Shown here: piece after piece, positions 33,227-45,341 of the stretch
Layout: each line of letters begins with the position of its first letter
How positions within the stretch are numbered: the first letter of the stretch is position 1
Origin: Tetracentron sinense
Lineage: Eukaryota; Streptophyta; Magnoliopsida; Trochodendrales; Trochodendraceae
Reading direction: 5' to 3'
Length of the DNA: 64,000 nt
Assembly: GCA_015143295.1 (NCBI GenBank)
Contig: CM026570.1
Span: forward strand, 21,459,250 to 21,523,249
The notes under the pieces: model-generated
The model's database searches: none
What the model saw: the letters and a program-made list of their open reading frames with translations, nothing else
Told to the model about the DNA's origin: nothing
Program-made: the position numbers and the translations under genes

Positions 33227-33545
33227 AAGCGTACTCGTAAAGAAGGGATAACAACATATTACGATGTCGGCCAAATTGTAAAAGGTGGATGACAACCATA
33301 GCGATGTCAGCCAGATTGAAAGGGTGGATGACAAATGAGGCAACGTCAGTCGGATTGAAAGGGTGGATGACAAGTGAGGCAATGTCAGCCGGTTTGAACG
33401 GTAGATGACAAGCGGGGCGATGTCAACCAGACTGAAATGGCGGATGACAAGCGAGGCGATGTCAACCGGTTTGAAAGGTGGATGACAAGCGAGGCGATGT
33501 CAGCCAGTTGCAAGGGTGGATGACAAGCGTAGCGATGTCAGCCAA
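33227..33545 (-). repeat. ~39-bp tandem array T1 in 3' region of element E
   Basis: About eight units of GGATGACAAGCGAGGCGATG plus TCAGCC and a variable tail. One or two further units lie beyond array T2, near 34415-34470, so T2 sits inside T1. Confidence 0.85.
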
Positions 33546-34412
33546 ATCAAATGCGCTTTTCGCCTCCTCACAGGAGGGATCGCTTTTGAACTGTTGCTTT
33601 TAACCTCTTCACAGGAGGGGTCGCTTTTGAAGTGTTGCTTTTAACCTCTTCACAGGAGGGATCGATTTTGAAATATGCTTTTAGCCTCTTCACAGGAGGG
33701 ATCGCTTTTGAAATATTGCTTTTAGCCTCTTCACAGGAGGGATCGATTTTGAAGTGTTGCTTTTAGCCTCTTCACAGGAGGGATCGCTTTTGAAGTGTGC
33801 TTTTAGCCTCTTCACATGAGGGATCGATTTTGAAATATGCTTTTAGCCTCTTCATAGGAGGGATCGCTTTTGAAATGTGATTTTAGCCTCTTCACAGGAG
33901 GGATCGCTTTTGAAATGTGCTTTTAGCCTCTTCACAGGAGGGATTGCTTTTTTGAAATGTGGTTTTAGCCTCTTCACAAGAGGGATTGATTTTGAAGTGT
34001 TGCTTTTAGCCTCTTCACAGGAGGGATCGTTTTTTGAAATGTTGCTTTTAGCCTCTTCACTGGAGGGATCGCTTTTGAAATGTGCTTTTAGCCTCTTCAT
34101 AGGAGGGATCGATTTTTGAAATGTGCTTTTAGCCTCTTCACAGGAGGGATCGCTTTTGAAATGTTGCTTTTAGCCTCTTCACAGGAGGGATCGCTTTTGA
34201 AGTGTTGCTTTTAGCCTCTTCACAGGAGGGATCGCTTTTTGAAATGTGCTTTTAGCCTCTTCACAGGAGGGATCATTTTTGAAATGTTGCTTTTAGCCTC
34301 TTCACAGGAGGGATCGCTTTTGAAATGTGCTTTTAGCCTCTTCATAGGAGGGATCGCTTTTGAAATGTGCTTTTAGCCTCTTCACAGGAGGGATCGCTTT
34401 TGAAATGATGGG
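33546..34412 (-). repeat. ~40-bp tandem array T2 in 3' region of element E
   Basis: About twenty-two units of TTTTAGCCTCTTCACAGGAG plus GGATCGCTTTTGAAATGTGC. They are homogeneous, with single-base length changes. There are no unique spacers, so it is not a CRISPR-like array. Confidence 0.9.
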
Positions 34413-34529
34413 TGGTAGGAGGGTGGATGACAACACATTACGATGTCAATCGGACTGAAAAGAGTGGATGATGTACAAGAATGCAAAATGGTGTACTCGA
34501 GGTATCAGGGTGTACGTATGGAATGTTGG

Positions 34530-34769
34530 GATGTGCACGGAGCATAGGGAAATGTTTACGGAAAGCTGAGGTGCGCACGGAGCATGAGGAGATGCTTACG
34601 GAAAGCTGAGATGCGTACGAAACGCAGGAAAATGCTTACGGAAAGCTGAGATGCACGCGGAGCGCGGGAAATTGCTTATGAAAAGCTAAGATGCGCACGG
34701 AGCGCGGGGAAATACTTACGGAAAGCTAAGATGCGAACGGAGCGCGGGAAATGCTTATGAAAAGTTGAG
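34530..34769 (-). repeat. 40-bp tandem array T3
   Basis: Six units of exactly 40 bp (GATGCGCACGGAGCGCGGGG plus AAATGCTTACGGAAAGCTGA). The sequence is unrelated to T1 and T2. Confidence 0.88.
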
Positions 34770-34799
34770 AGATTCTTTTGAGAATCAAGCTTCACTTAT

Positions 34800-35300
34800 T
34801 TCACCTGGCTAGTGGACGTGTGTGTAATTTGTTACGCGTGATACGAGTGCATAGTGCAACTACGTGGATGTGTCTGCATAGAGTGCGACTTATTTTGTGA
34901 GTGTCTGTGGTGCAGATGTGTGCGAATAGTACAACTAACATCGTGATTATGTGTGTGTAGCGTGGTTGACCACGTGGAATGTGTGTGTAGAGAGCAACTA
35001 ACATTGTGAATGCTGTGCGGTTAACTATGTGAATGTGTGTGCAAAGTGTTATTAACATTGTAAATGCACTTGGGCAGTGAGCGACAAATGTGTGTGTAGT
35101 GCGAACACATGTGGTGGTTATGCAGTGTGCAGCTAAGTGGAAGTAAACATAATGCAACTAATCTATGTAGATGTATGTGCAGAGTGTGACTACTTAATGT
35201 GCATGCATAGTGAGCTAACATGACGAATATGTGTGCGTAGTGTGACCAACTATGTGAAATCATATAGTGTAGATAACATTGTGAATGTATGTGCACAGTG
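34800..35300 (-). repeat. Degenerate GTGTGTGCATAGTG repeat T4
   Basis: Loosely periodic (about 30-45 bp) GTGTGTGCAAAGTG / CTAACATTGTGAATG motifs, more diverged than the neighbouring arrays. Open frames across it are repeat artefacts. Confidence 0.65.
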
Positions 35301-35319
35301 AATGTGTCAAATAAAACAT

Positions 35320-35812
35320 ATCAAGGGGTCCATCAAATGAGATGGCTAGCACAGAACACTGCATCATACATGATGTATCTGGGGTGCACCGAATCAGGGT
35401 GGCTAATAAAGAATGACACATAAAATATGATGTATCTGGGGTGCACCGAATGAGGGTGACTAATAGTGAGCGACGCATCAAACATGATGTATCTGGGGTG
35501 CACCGAACGAGGGTGGCTAACAAAGAGCGACACATCAAACATGATGTATCTGAGGTGCACCGAATGAGGGTGGCTAACAAAGAGCGATGCATCAAACACG
35601 ATGCATCTGGGTGCACCGAATGAGGGTGACTAATAAAGAGCGACTCATGATGTATCTGAGGTGCACCGAATGAAGGTGGCTAACAAAAATGACACATAAA
35701 ACATGATGTATCTAGGGTGCACCGAATGAGGGTGGCTAACAAAGAACGATGCATCAAACATGATGTATCTGGGGTGCACCGAATGAGGGTGGCTAATAAA
35801 GAATGACAATGG
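35320..35812 (-). repeat. ~57-bp tandem array T5
   Basis: Eight to nine units of ATGATGTATCTGGGGTGCAC plus CGAATGAGGGTGGCTAATAA and AGAATGACACATCAAAC. One unit is shorter than the rest. Confidence 0.88.
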
Positions 35813-38118
35813 GTGTGAATGTACATGTGTTGGTATGCAATTTGTGAAGCATGTGCAATGTGCGATGTAATTGACATATGCGTATGCATGACATGCGATG
35901 AATATGAAGAACATGACTCGCTCTATAATCCAGTCTTGCTCTCGCTTCTTGTTGATTTGAGATTCTTGGCTTTGCCTGCTTTTGTTGGAGAGCTCGCTAT
36001 AGTGAGATTGATTTTGACCAAGTCATAAACCACACTCGACATTGATTACAGACTAAAATAAAACTGTTTTTGAAAACAAATGACTTTCGAGTTTCCCAAA
36101 ATAAGTGTTTTCTTTGCTTGTTGGTTTGTGAGAGGATTTGCCCTTACTGAAGATTGAATGCTTTGCCCCCATAGGGCAGGATATAGCAATGAGCAAAGTT
36201 GATCTTCTGTGCTCAGCCAAGGAAGATAGTTACTCAATTCTGACTTTATTGCATGCTGAATTTGGTCTTGCTTGGAGCCAAGGGCTTTGTATTGTAAATG
36301 ACGTTGAATTCTTCAGTCTGAGCTGCTTGCAGATATGTTGCCGGAGATCTGGGATAACCGTTGTTAAGATCCTGTTACCAGAGTTCAACTTTTCCCTTTT
36401 TTACCCTTGGAATGACCAAGTCTGGGGATCGCATAATTTTTGTGCAATGAGGCCGTTCCTGGTTTTCACTCATGCCTGCGAAGTTGATTTTCTTATTCCC
36501 TTTTTTGCCCCTGATAACAACATCAGGGCTGGGCTCGCATGATTTTTGCGACTCAGTGCCATTTCTGGTTTTTACTGGGCCTGCGATTTTCTGAGTCGAA
36601 CTGTCCTCTCCTGTCATTGCTTGGTGGATTTGATACAGCTATTGGATACTTGTCTATCAATCTGCTAGTACTCTTAATCTCAGAGGGATCTAGGAGGACT
36701 TGGGATAGGACGAAACGTAGGCTAGGGGGTCGAAGATTGGGACACCCTTTCTGCCTTTGAACTTTCTTGAGCATTTCTGTAGAGCTTTGATCTTTTTTTT
36801 TTCTTTTTTTTTGGCTTTTGATTGATTTTTCTTTTGAGACACTTTAGTTTGCTCAAGAAAATTGATTGATTTGACCGTACCTATTTTCAGGCTGCCTACG
36901 TACCCTTTTCAGGATCAGGTCATGACGTAGTTCATGCTTTGTAAAAACTTTTGCACAGGGTGTCCCGATATGAAAGTGTAGTGAAGGAAAGGCTATTAGG
37001 CTCGAAGGGCTAACTAGCGGTCTTCATGAATTTGATGGGTTATAAACAGGGAGGAATGGTGTACCAAACATGGCCTTCTTTCGTTTCCCAAAGTAACTAA
37101 GAGTACAGACAGTTTCCAGACAAGATATTGAGCATGGTGCTTCTCTGTTCTGATCTATACTGACAGGCTCTGGGAGGTCTTCATCATCCATGCAGCTGAG
37201 TCAAAGAATATTCAGAGAGTCTTTGACCAACCGCATGGGCCTTCAAAGCTGGACATATTTTGCCCCTGGTATTGAATAAGTCGATGATTCTTGTGTAATG
37301 ATGTGATCATATTCCTCTATGCTTTGACTTGCGGCCTTGGTTGATGTGGCGGTTCAATTGTTTGAGATGTACTGGAATCCGCTTTGCTTCCTCTGATCTT
37401 GTTCATACAAGCATCTATGGTTCGATAGCTTGACCTCTCGTATTGTATCGTATTTCTTCAGTGCGTGAATGATCAAGCTTCGAATGGTGGCATTGCCCAT
37501 GTCTTAGACTGCAAGATGTCTATCTTGATGATACCCCAATCTGCTTAGTGAATGCTCTGCTTGTATTGACGACTGGAAGCTTGAAATTGAGGGAGCGGAT
37601 TGAGTGTTTCAAGAGAACATGCAAGCATACTGCAGGTAGTGTTCGTGCGGCCTCAACACTTGGCTCAGCAAGGTGCTAATCTTTGCATGCTTAGGGTCAT
37701 TATTGAGTTTTCTCTTACTTGGTTTGACTCAGCGAGGTCGAGGGTCTCTTTTCGGGAGGTCCATTTTTCTTGCTCATTGACATATGCTGCCCCTGGGTAT
37801 TATGAAATTGAAGTGGATGGCTTGGTGAATGTTTGGGCAATTTCTCATTAGACCAACAAGCTTAGTTAGCATGAGAAATAATTTTTTGCTTCAGATCACT
37901 AACTCTTTCAGAGAAGATTTGTAACATTATGAGCCTTTCAGGCATTTTGCAAAAAGGTTGAGTCATGCTTAGAAAAAGAGTACCATTTTATAGAAAAGGA
38001 CTATACAAGGCTTGACTTAAAAAAAGTGAATTTTTACAGACTTCCTTGACCACTAGGGCCAACAAAAAAACAAAAAGAAATTTGAACGGACGAAGTTTGA
38101 AACGTGGTCTGATCAATC
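35813..38118 (-). other. Non-coding interior of element E
   Basis: I see no pol motif or known gene. One ~112-bp segment is imperfectly duplicated (about 36425-36540 against 36540-36610; shared TTTTTGTGC/TTTTTGCGA, CTGGTTTT, CCTGCGA). A ~130-residue frame here lacks any recognised domain. A poly-T run lies near 36790-36815. Confidence 0.6.
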
Positions 38119-38658
38119 TCACAGGAGCAAGCTTGTTGGTGATGCTTTAATCATCTCTTCTGCCTTGGGAGCTTGAATGGCACAGAGCAGCTCTTTGGTT
38201 TGGATGGATGGGCTTGTCTTGGTAAAAGGGTACCCAATTCCAAGGATGATATCTGGTCCAATTATAATGTCACCTTGGTCGATTAAATCCTGGACTACAT
38301 GCTTCAAAAGCATACATCGGTCAGTGCCATGCCCAATGGCTTGATGGAATGAACAATACTGGTCCATGCGTAAACTGGGTGATGGACGGGTTGGTGGTGG
38401 TGTAGGATCTCGAGGTTGAACCAGGTTTTTCTGTATAAGCAAGGGCAAAAGTTGGTTGAGCTTACACGGTAGTGGAGTAAAGTTTCTGGGTAACGTCCGC
38501 ACTTGTTGTGGTATGAGAACCTGGTTTTGGTTTTGCCCCTGTACTTCTTGGAATCCATTCAGAATATAAGCGACGTCACTTAGAAGGGCTCTAAGTTCTT
38601 CTCTGTGAAAGGTTTCTATGACTCCCTCGTGATCATTTGATGCTTCACCACTCTCCAT
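38119..38658 (-). pseudogene. gag: Tat/Ogre-like gag remnant in element E
   Basis: A ~179-residue frame on the minus strand. It contains YCSFHQAIGHGTDRC followed by LKHVVQDLIDQGDI, the zinc-knuckle-like block typical of Tat/Ogre gag (C-x2-H...GH-x-T-x2-C then a helix ending in DQG). It is preceded by a proline-rich PTPPPTRPSPS stretch. The N-terminal gag domain and everything after the knuckle are unrecognisable. The family assignment fits the PBS and LTR. Confidence 0.65.
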
Positions 38659-40776
38659 TTCTTCAGATGATTACCTTTAGATCTGTCACTCGAGGAAGAG
38701 TAAGAACTGAGAACATAGAGCGAGTTGACGCAGGACACGAGACTCAAAAGATGAAATGATGGTGTAAGTGATGACATGATAACTTAAAGGATGATACACG
38801 GCATGCATGACATAGAAGATGACGAGAGCATGCAAACAAATGTGAGATGGTGATATACAGAATGATGATGATCATGCACAAGATATGTTTCAAGACACAT
38901 TGATGGACCCTTTATGCAAATGAACAACATCCTGTTTATACAATGATGAAGATATGGATGCTGAGTGTTGTGTGCTTGGGCCGGATCCTATTACTGATCT
39001 TTCAGTAAAAGGGTAACAAAATCAAGCGACTGTGATATGCCCCTGGGAATAATTGCTGGCATTGTTAGTTCATAGTCAGGGGGAATCCCTGCGGCTTGAT
39101 GAGCTTACCCAATTTGAAGGATCAGTTGCCGATGTGATACTGCATGCAGGTGGATCAGACTTAACTAAACCTAATGCATGATGATGCGATCAAGATATGC
39201 ACATGATGAACTGAATTTTTAAACAGAATGAATTTGAATTTGAAATTTGAAAGAAATGACTGAGTTAAACTCATGATGAATGATAATGTCATCGAATGAA
39301 TTTGAATCTTGATAGAAACAAATAAGAATAAATTTGAATGCAATTGATTGAATGTGAATTAGTCAAAATGAATTTGACTAAAAAAAAAATACCTGAGTTT
39401 GATGTAAGCTTAGATAAAGAATAGTGATGAAATGAATTGAAATTGATTGAATATGAATTGACCAAAATGAGTTTTGGTAAAAACCTGAATTAAATGGAAA
39501 CTTAGATGATGAATATGGATGATGTAGACAAGTGGGTGGAAAATTAATCAAAATAAATTTTGACCAAAAAAACCTGAGTTAGATGTAACTCAGAAGATGG
39601 ATGGGTTGGTATGGATTGGATATTAATCAAAATAAATTTTGACTAAAAAAAACCTGAGTTAGATGTAACTCAGAAGATGGATGGTGACATGGATTGACCA
39701 AAATAAATTTTGATTAAAAAACCTGAGTTAGATGTAACTCAGAAAATGGATGGGTTGGTATGGATTGGATATTAATCAAAATAAATTTTGACTAAAAACC
39801 TGAGTTTAGATGTAAACTCAAAAAATGGATGACACTGATAGGAATTGAGATACGAAATTGAATGAATTGAATTGAAAGAATTAACATATTTTAAGGGTGA
39901 GCTAATTCAACGTGTGTAACCCATTGGGGTGAGTGGATAGGAGTCCATTTCATTTATCTGGGTTGTAAGAAACCAGAGCCCAAATGGGTTAAGATAAAAC
40001 TGACAAAAGGAGAGTCTATACAACTCATTTTAGTGTGGGTTGGCTGGTTGCCCCTTGACCAGTTTGATCTAGGGTATTAGCCTCACATATGAGTTGAGTT
40101 GGCTAAGAAGGGTTAGGGTCCACACCTATCTAACATCAAATTGGGCTCACACAAGCTCCAAAATAGGTTAGGTATAGGGATAAGGAAATCCCTATATCTA
40201 AGCAGAAATGAGGGAGCGGCTTAAACCAAGAGCAGAATAGGAATAAGGTTGTCCCACTGATGGGTAGCTCTTGGTTTATGCCCAAATAGTGATTTATAAT
40301 CTACATGCTTATGCTGGTGTATGCAGGGTTTTGACTATAAGGTTAAGGAGCACTTGACCGTATATGCGACTCCCCGGTATAGAACATACCTGAAAAGGGA
40401 TGATTGGTGCAAGTGGGAAAGACCAGTTGCGTTAACCGGAGATAACCATCTCTCGGTCTACAACTAGTACTTTCCACAGATCTTTGGGCTCCAGCATCGG
40501 GGATAACCATCCCTCGATTGTAAGCTTACCGGATCCAGCTAGGTAGGTGAAAGGTTTTTATTCTAATATGCAATGAATATGAATGCATCAATCAAAATCA
40601 AGCAATGAATAAAAATGGAACCCTAGGCATGTTGCTAAGTTTTGCAAACAAATGTCCGAGGTTTTAATTAAAATGAATGAAATAACATATCGATGAAATT
40701 GAAAGATTTTGATGTGGTTTCCGGTATTTGATTCAGACTTAGATTTTGGCTTGAATACTGGTCTGCGAAACCAGAG
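38659..40776 (-). other. Leader region of element E with AT-rich repeats
   Basis: Between the PBS and the gag remnant. It contains a tandem array at about 39360-39840 (units built on AAATTTTGACTAAAAA, CCTGAGTTAGATGTAACTCA, GAAGATGGATGG; four to six copies) in which GAGTTAGATGTAACTC is an inverted repeat. A second small duplication GGGATAACCATCCCTCG lies near 40437-40525. I see no reading frame of known family. Confidence 0.65.
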
Positions 40777-40794
40777 TCCCCAGCAGAGTCGCCA
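40777..40794 (-). other. Primer-binding site of element E
   Basis: TGGCGACTCTGCTGGGGA in element sense, next to the 5' LTR. It is consistent with an Arg-type tRNA primer, from memory of the Tat/Ogre family. Confidence 0.7.
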
Positions 40795-40796
40795 GC

Positions 40797-43205
40797 TGTG
40801 AGTACCTGGATTTTACCCTCCCTTCCCGATCAGGATAAATCCCAATAAGGAATGGTGATAAATTGTAATTGAGTTGTGAGTCACCACCTATCTAATTCTG
40901 AGGGAAATAGGTCCCTGAATTTGTTGGATAAGGCATGGTCTAGAAATCAGAGGTCAGGGTAAAGGATTCATTTGAGTTAGGGGAAGGTGTTAGGCACCCC
41001 TAAACTCCCATCCGGAGATGGTTACCTACTCTCTAAGTCTGAATCAAATAAAGGAAACCGTATAAGAAACTTGCAATTCGATCTATATGCTGAGCAATGT
41101 AATATTGACTGAAATAAATGAATTGAGAGGGATAGGGTAGAAATGGAATAAGGATTCTATCATAGGGGAGCTGAACCCGATCAGGGTTGCCTACGTATCC
41201 ACAGTTAGTGGAATCAAGCCACACGTAGTTCCGGAGGGAAGTTGATGGTTTGATTTGATTTGATTGGATTGGATTGTGGGTGATTGAAAGGTTTGAGGGT
41301 TTTTGCTCTTATTTGATGAGCGAGGTGGCCTTTTAAGCTCGTGCTGAGGAGCGAAAGGTTGAAGGATTTGATTTGATGGATTTCGCTGATCTGGGAGCGA
41401 AATGGCCTTTTAAGCTCGTGCTGAGGAGCGATGGGGCAGTTTAAGCTCGTGCTGAGGAGCCTGGCGAGGTGGGTATTTGAACAGGATTTGAACTGAGGCT
41501 CTAACAAGGGATTAAGAATAGATAGGGTTTCACTAGAGCTTAACTAGAGTTTACCTAGGGTTAACTAGGGCTTAATCAGGGTTTACCTAGGGTTAACTAG
41601 GGCTTAGTCAGGGTTTAACTAGGGTTTACTAGAGTTAATTGGATTTAACTGGGGTTAACTGGGATGACTAGGGTTAACTAGAGTTAACTGGGATTAACTA
41701 GGGTTAACTGGGTTTAATTGGGGTTAACTGGGTTTAACTGGGATTAACTGGGGTTAACTGGGTTTAACTGGGATTAACTAGGGTTAACTGGGTTTAATTG
41801 GGGTTAACTAGAGTTAACTGGGATTAACTAGGGTTAACTGGGTTTAACTGGGATTAACTAGGGTTAACTGGGGTTAACTGGGTTTAACTGGGATTAACTG
41901 GGGTTTTGATTGGGATTAACTAGGATTAAATGGGTTTAACTGGGGTTAACTAGAGTTAACTAGGATTAACTAGGGTTTTTGGGCAGAGGTTCGACTAGGC
42001 GAAACAGGTTTTGAACCGGGATTTGGGCAGGGGTTTGACTAGGCGAGGCTAGTTTTGGAACCGGGATTTGGGCAGAGGTTCGACTAGGCGAGACTAATTT
42101 TGAACCGGGATTTGGGCAGAGGTTCGACAGGGTAAGCCAGGTTTAAATAAAACCGGGCAGGGGTTTGACAGGGTAAGCCGGGTTTAAGTAAAACTGGGCA
42201 GGGGTTTGACAGGGTAAGCCGGGTTTAAGTAAAACCGGGCAGGGGTTTGACAGGGTAGCAGTCTAAGTATAAAAAAGAATAAAATAATTATACTAAGAAA
42301 GGACAAAGCAAACATCAGAGTTTCGGCGATTTTACCTTCCGGGAAACCCAAAAGGGTCTCTGAATTAAGTGCTCCCGAGAACGATTCTTTGAAATCGAGT
42401 TCCCGGGATCGCCGACGCCAAAAGAAGGATTTTCGAAAGAGGAGAGAGAAGAGAGCAAGTGGAAAAGGAATGAAGAATGAAGGAAGGGGTGGGGGGTATT
42501 TACAGTTTTTCAAAACGGGGTCCGCGCCTTTTAATGAATAGTAAAGCGGTATGAACAGTGAGTCGGCAACGCGATATTTCGAAATCCGCGCCATTTTAAA
42601 CGGCGAGATTTTAATATATTTTATTATTAACAAAAATAATAATAAAAAATGAAGTTTGCCATGGAAGTGGGACCGACATGGTCCCGCGCCTTAAAGGGCG
42701 AGCTTGCCCCTTAGGGCCTGTTTGGCCTTTTAAAAAACTGATTTTTTGATTTTTTTGTTTATACTCCTATTTGCTGAAAAACTGTTTTTATCGTTTTAAG
42801 CACATTTTGAGTCCAAAAATAGTCAAAATTAAACTGATAAAATCTAAAAAAATAGTTTTAGATAAAACATGAATTTTTTGGTGCTTTTCAGGGGTGTTTT
42901 GGTCATTTTATACTCCAGGGGCGTTTCGGTCATTTTCTACCGTTTTAAGTCCGATTTAATCCCAAAAATAACCAAAATTCATCAAAAAATTTGTAAAATC
43001 ATTTTGAACCAAATGAAAACTTTTAGAATTTTTTCAGGGGTATTTTGGTCATTTTTCACCCTAGGGGCATTTTGGTCAATTTTCACCTAAGGGGCGTTTT
43101 TCTGAAATTGAAGCACGTGGAAAGAGAGTCTTAAAAAAGGGTTTTTAAGAGGATTTTTAGAAGGGTAAAAGATGCTAAAAGGGGTGCAAAATTGGGGTGC
43201 TTACA
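40797..43205 (-). mobile_element. 5' LTR of Tat-like element E (2409 bp)
   Basis: Partner of 30661-32945, slightly longer because of extra units in the GGGCAGGGGTTTGACAGGG repeats. It carries the same TTAACTGGG array (41535-41970). Confidence 0.9.
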
Positions 43206-43210
43206 TACAT

Positions 43211-43690
43211 CGAGCAAATTCAGCATAAAAGCAAGAAGGTTACAAAACTTGAGCTTCACTTTGGTAACCTGATTACAAAGCTCCTCGTTCAGGTGGGTTT
43301 TGAGATTTTAGAGGATGAAGAGCAATGGGAAGAGCTTCCCAAGTACTAGAACAGGGATTAGCTCAGGAGCATTACTGCTCTCAAGAAAGGGTTGGCCACG
43401 GATGACCCACCACAACCATGGATGGTCCCTTCGGCATCATAGATAGTCGGTGCCTCCTCTTCTGCCGCACCTCTGGCTCCTGCACCTTCTCTTGAGCATT
43501 GCCTGGACAAGATTTGCGCTCACTTCGACACTTTCCAGGCCACTTACACTACGGACAGCCGCCTGTTGAATGCCTTTTTGGATGCATATGAGCCTGACGA
43601 GGAAGCTCGCCTTGAGGATCGTTGCCTGCTTCGCACCATGGTAGAGTCCTATTTTGCCCCGGACGAGGATGAGGGCTCGGATAGCTAGTT
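43211..43690 (+). pseudogene. Athila env-like region, distal part (broken)
   Basis: Motifs are HFGNLITKLLVQVGFEI, a proline/alanine/serine linker, and a charged tail LDKICAHFDTFQATY...FAPDEDEGSDS. It resembles the distal part of the Sirevirus env-like region at 25240-25590, which also follows a SLITKLLG motif with a charged helix region. A few breaks. Confidence 0.6.
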
Positions 43691-45341
43691 TTTCTTGCTT
43701 TCCTAGCTAGGATTTCTTATTTGTTTCAGACTTGTGATTATGGGTTGACTTTATATTTTACTGTTGACTCTGGCAATGGCCTTTGGTAGCTTTATGCTAC
43801 ACCTTACTGATACATGTCCCTATTTAAAATGATGAATGAATGCCAATTATTTGCTATCTTCTTACTTATCTTTATTGTGTATTTCATATTCATTCTTTCT
43901 TTTTGGGCATACCAACTCGTGGTACTAATATTTGCTTTCAGCTATTTTTGGTTGAAGTTTGGGGTCACTTTATGTCTCTCATCATTCTACCCCACTTCCA
44001 CAGTCTCATGTTTGCATACATCCACTCAGATGGTACTATCTCTCCCATTTTTCCCTTCTACATTACATTTTATGACATTGAGGACAATGTCTAATTTATG
44101 TTTGGGGTTGGGGATCTTGTGGTACACCTTTAATTTTTATTATATTTGGGTGAGTGTGCACATACATGCAATAAGTAGACATGCATAACTCTTGGTTTTG
44201 AGACTTAACTATTTTTAACTCCAAAATTTTTAATATGTTTAATATAATCCAACCTTTATCAATGGACTTGAATTAGGAACCTGCGATCCCAATTATACAT
44301 AGTTTAACCCTTGATTGAATGATAAATGCTGAAAAATCTTCAAAAGTCATTAGTAGACCTTGAAAATTTGCACTAGCACACTAAAACTTGTCTAGTGGGG
44401 TTTGACACCGAGTCTCTTGATTGGTAACTTTGTTAGCTCATAAGGAGTTAGATGACTTAGAGATTGAATACTACCCTTGAAAAAAAAAATAATAATAATA
44501 AAAAATAAGGTGTCCGACCAAACCAAAACCCCCCTACCTAGTAATCGGGCCTCATGCCTAGTTAAACATTGTGTTTTGCGTCAAAAAGTAAGGAGTTTAG
44601 AATGGTCGTTTATCTTAGTGTGACTAGTTTAGATTTGTAGCCTCTTTAACCCGAGTTATTAAGCCCTTTGGAGTGTTTTACACTTAGTGCCCTAAAACCT
44701 TTTGGTTTGGGAGTCACTGGCCTAAAGCTCACTAAATGGGTTAACTAGAAAACTGGAGAAACCTAGACTCTACACGGTCACACATAAAAAAAAAAAAAAA
44801 GGACTTGATTGAAAAACCAAGGTAGTGTTTAATTGATAAGGAATCTGATGATAAATGGGTCGACAAGGGAGCAGTTAAGGAGACTAGGTCGAGATAATGC
44901 ATTCGAGGGATAGATCACTTAACACCAAGGATTTAATGACTAATCATAACTAAGCATCACAAATTTAGAATTAGGTGAGATTGTGTGAAATTGAGAATGT
45001 GGGGTCAAAGTTCAAGTCTGTTGATAAATTTGGGATTATATTGAATGTATTGTGATTTTGTGATTTAAAACATGTTTCTAGTTTTGATTGAAAGAGTTAC
45101 ATTTTCTGATTGAGCACTAAAATGCAAGATCATTTGTTAGTATCAAAGTTTGTGGGTATCTTCACTGTAAACCCTCACGAGACTTCACTCATCCACTAGG
45201 GCAACCTAGGGGGTTTAAAAGGCTTGTTACATATGCTAAATGCAACTGTGGATCCCACGAGAGGGCATATAGCTAGCATAATTTACTTTTTTGTTTTCTT
45301 TGTTGCATTGCTCGAGGACTAGCAATGTATAAGTTTGGTGT
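43691..45341 (+). other. Athila 3' non-coding region
   Basis: The region carries a CACTCATCCACTAGGGCAAC block near 45190, the CTCGAGGACTAGCAATGTAT and AAGTTTGGTGT polypurine-like tract at 45331-45341. The same blocks appear inverted at 53648-53800. Short A/AAT runs lie near 44480 and 44790. Frames here are AT-driven and unsupported. Confidence 0.7.

Larger units (their letters stand above)
30661..43205 (-). mobile_element. Non-autonomous Tat/Ogre-like Ty3/gypsy element E
   Basis: 12.5 kb, with LTRs at 30661-32945 and 40797-43205 and TSD TACAT. In element sense the LTRs run TGTAAGCACCCC...GGTACTCACA. The PBS TGGCGACTCTGCTGGGGA (40777-40794) resembles the Arg-tRNA type used by Tat/Ogre elements. 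Inside are a gag-type knuckle remnant (38119-38658) and, next to the 3' LTR, a series of tandem arrays. I see no protease, RT, RNase H or integrase motif on either strand. The LTRs are close to identical apart from small length changes, so this copy is young and was probably mobilised by another element. Confidence 0.85.

Noticed and set aside
33546-34412. CRISPR-like regular repeats
   Set aside because: Units are directly abutting with no unique spacers, in a plant retroelement 3' region. It is a plain tandem array.
35441-35623. Reading frames across array T5 on both strands
   Set aside because: 57-bp units are divisible by three, so frames stay open by chance. The peptide is just the repeat.
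36138-36542. A ~134-residue plus-strand frame as a host gene
   Set aside because: It lies inside element E, partly over an imperfect duplication, with no recognised domain and no supporting context.
43814-44188. A ~124-residue hydrophobic frame in the Athila 3' region as a membrane protein
   Set aside because: AT-rich DNA gives F/L/I-rich frames by chance, two frames overlap here, and the position corresponds to the non-coding 3' region of Athila.
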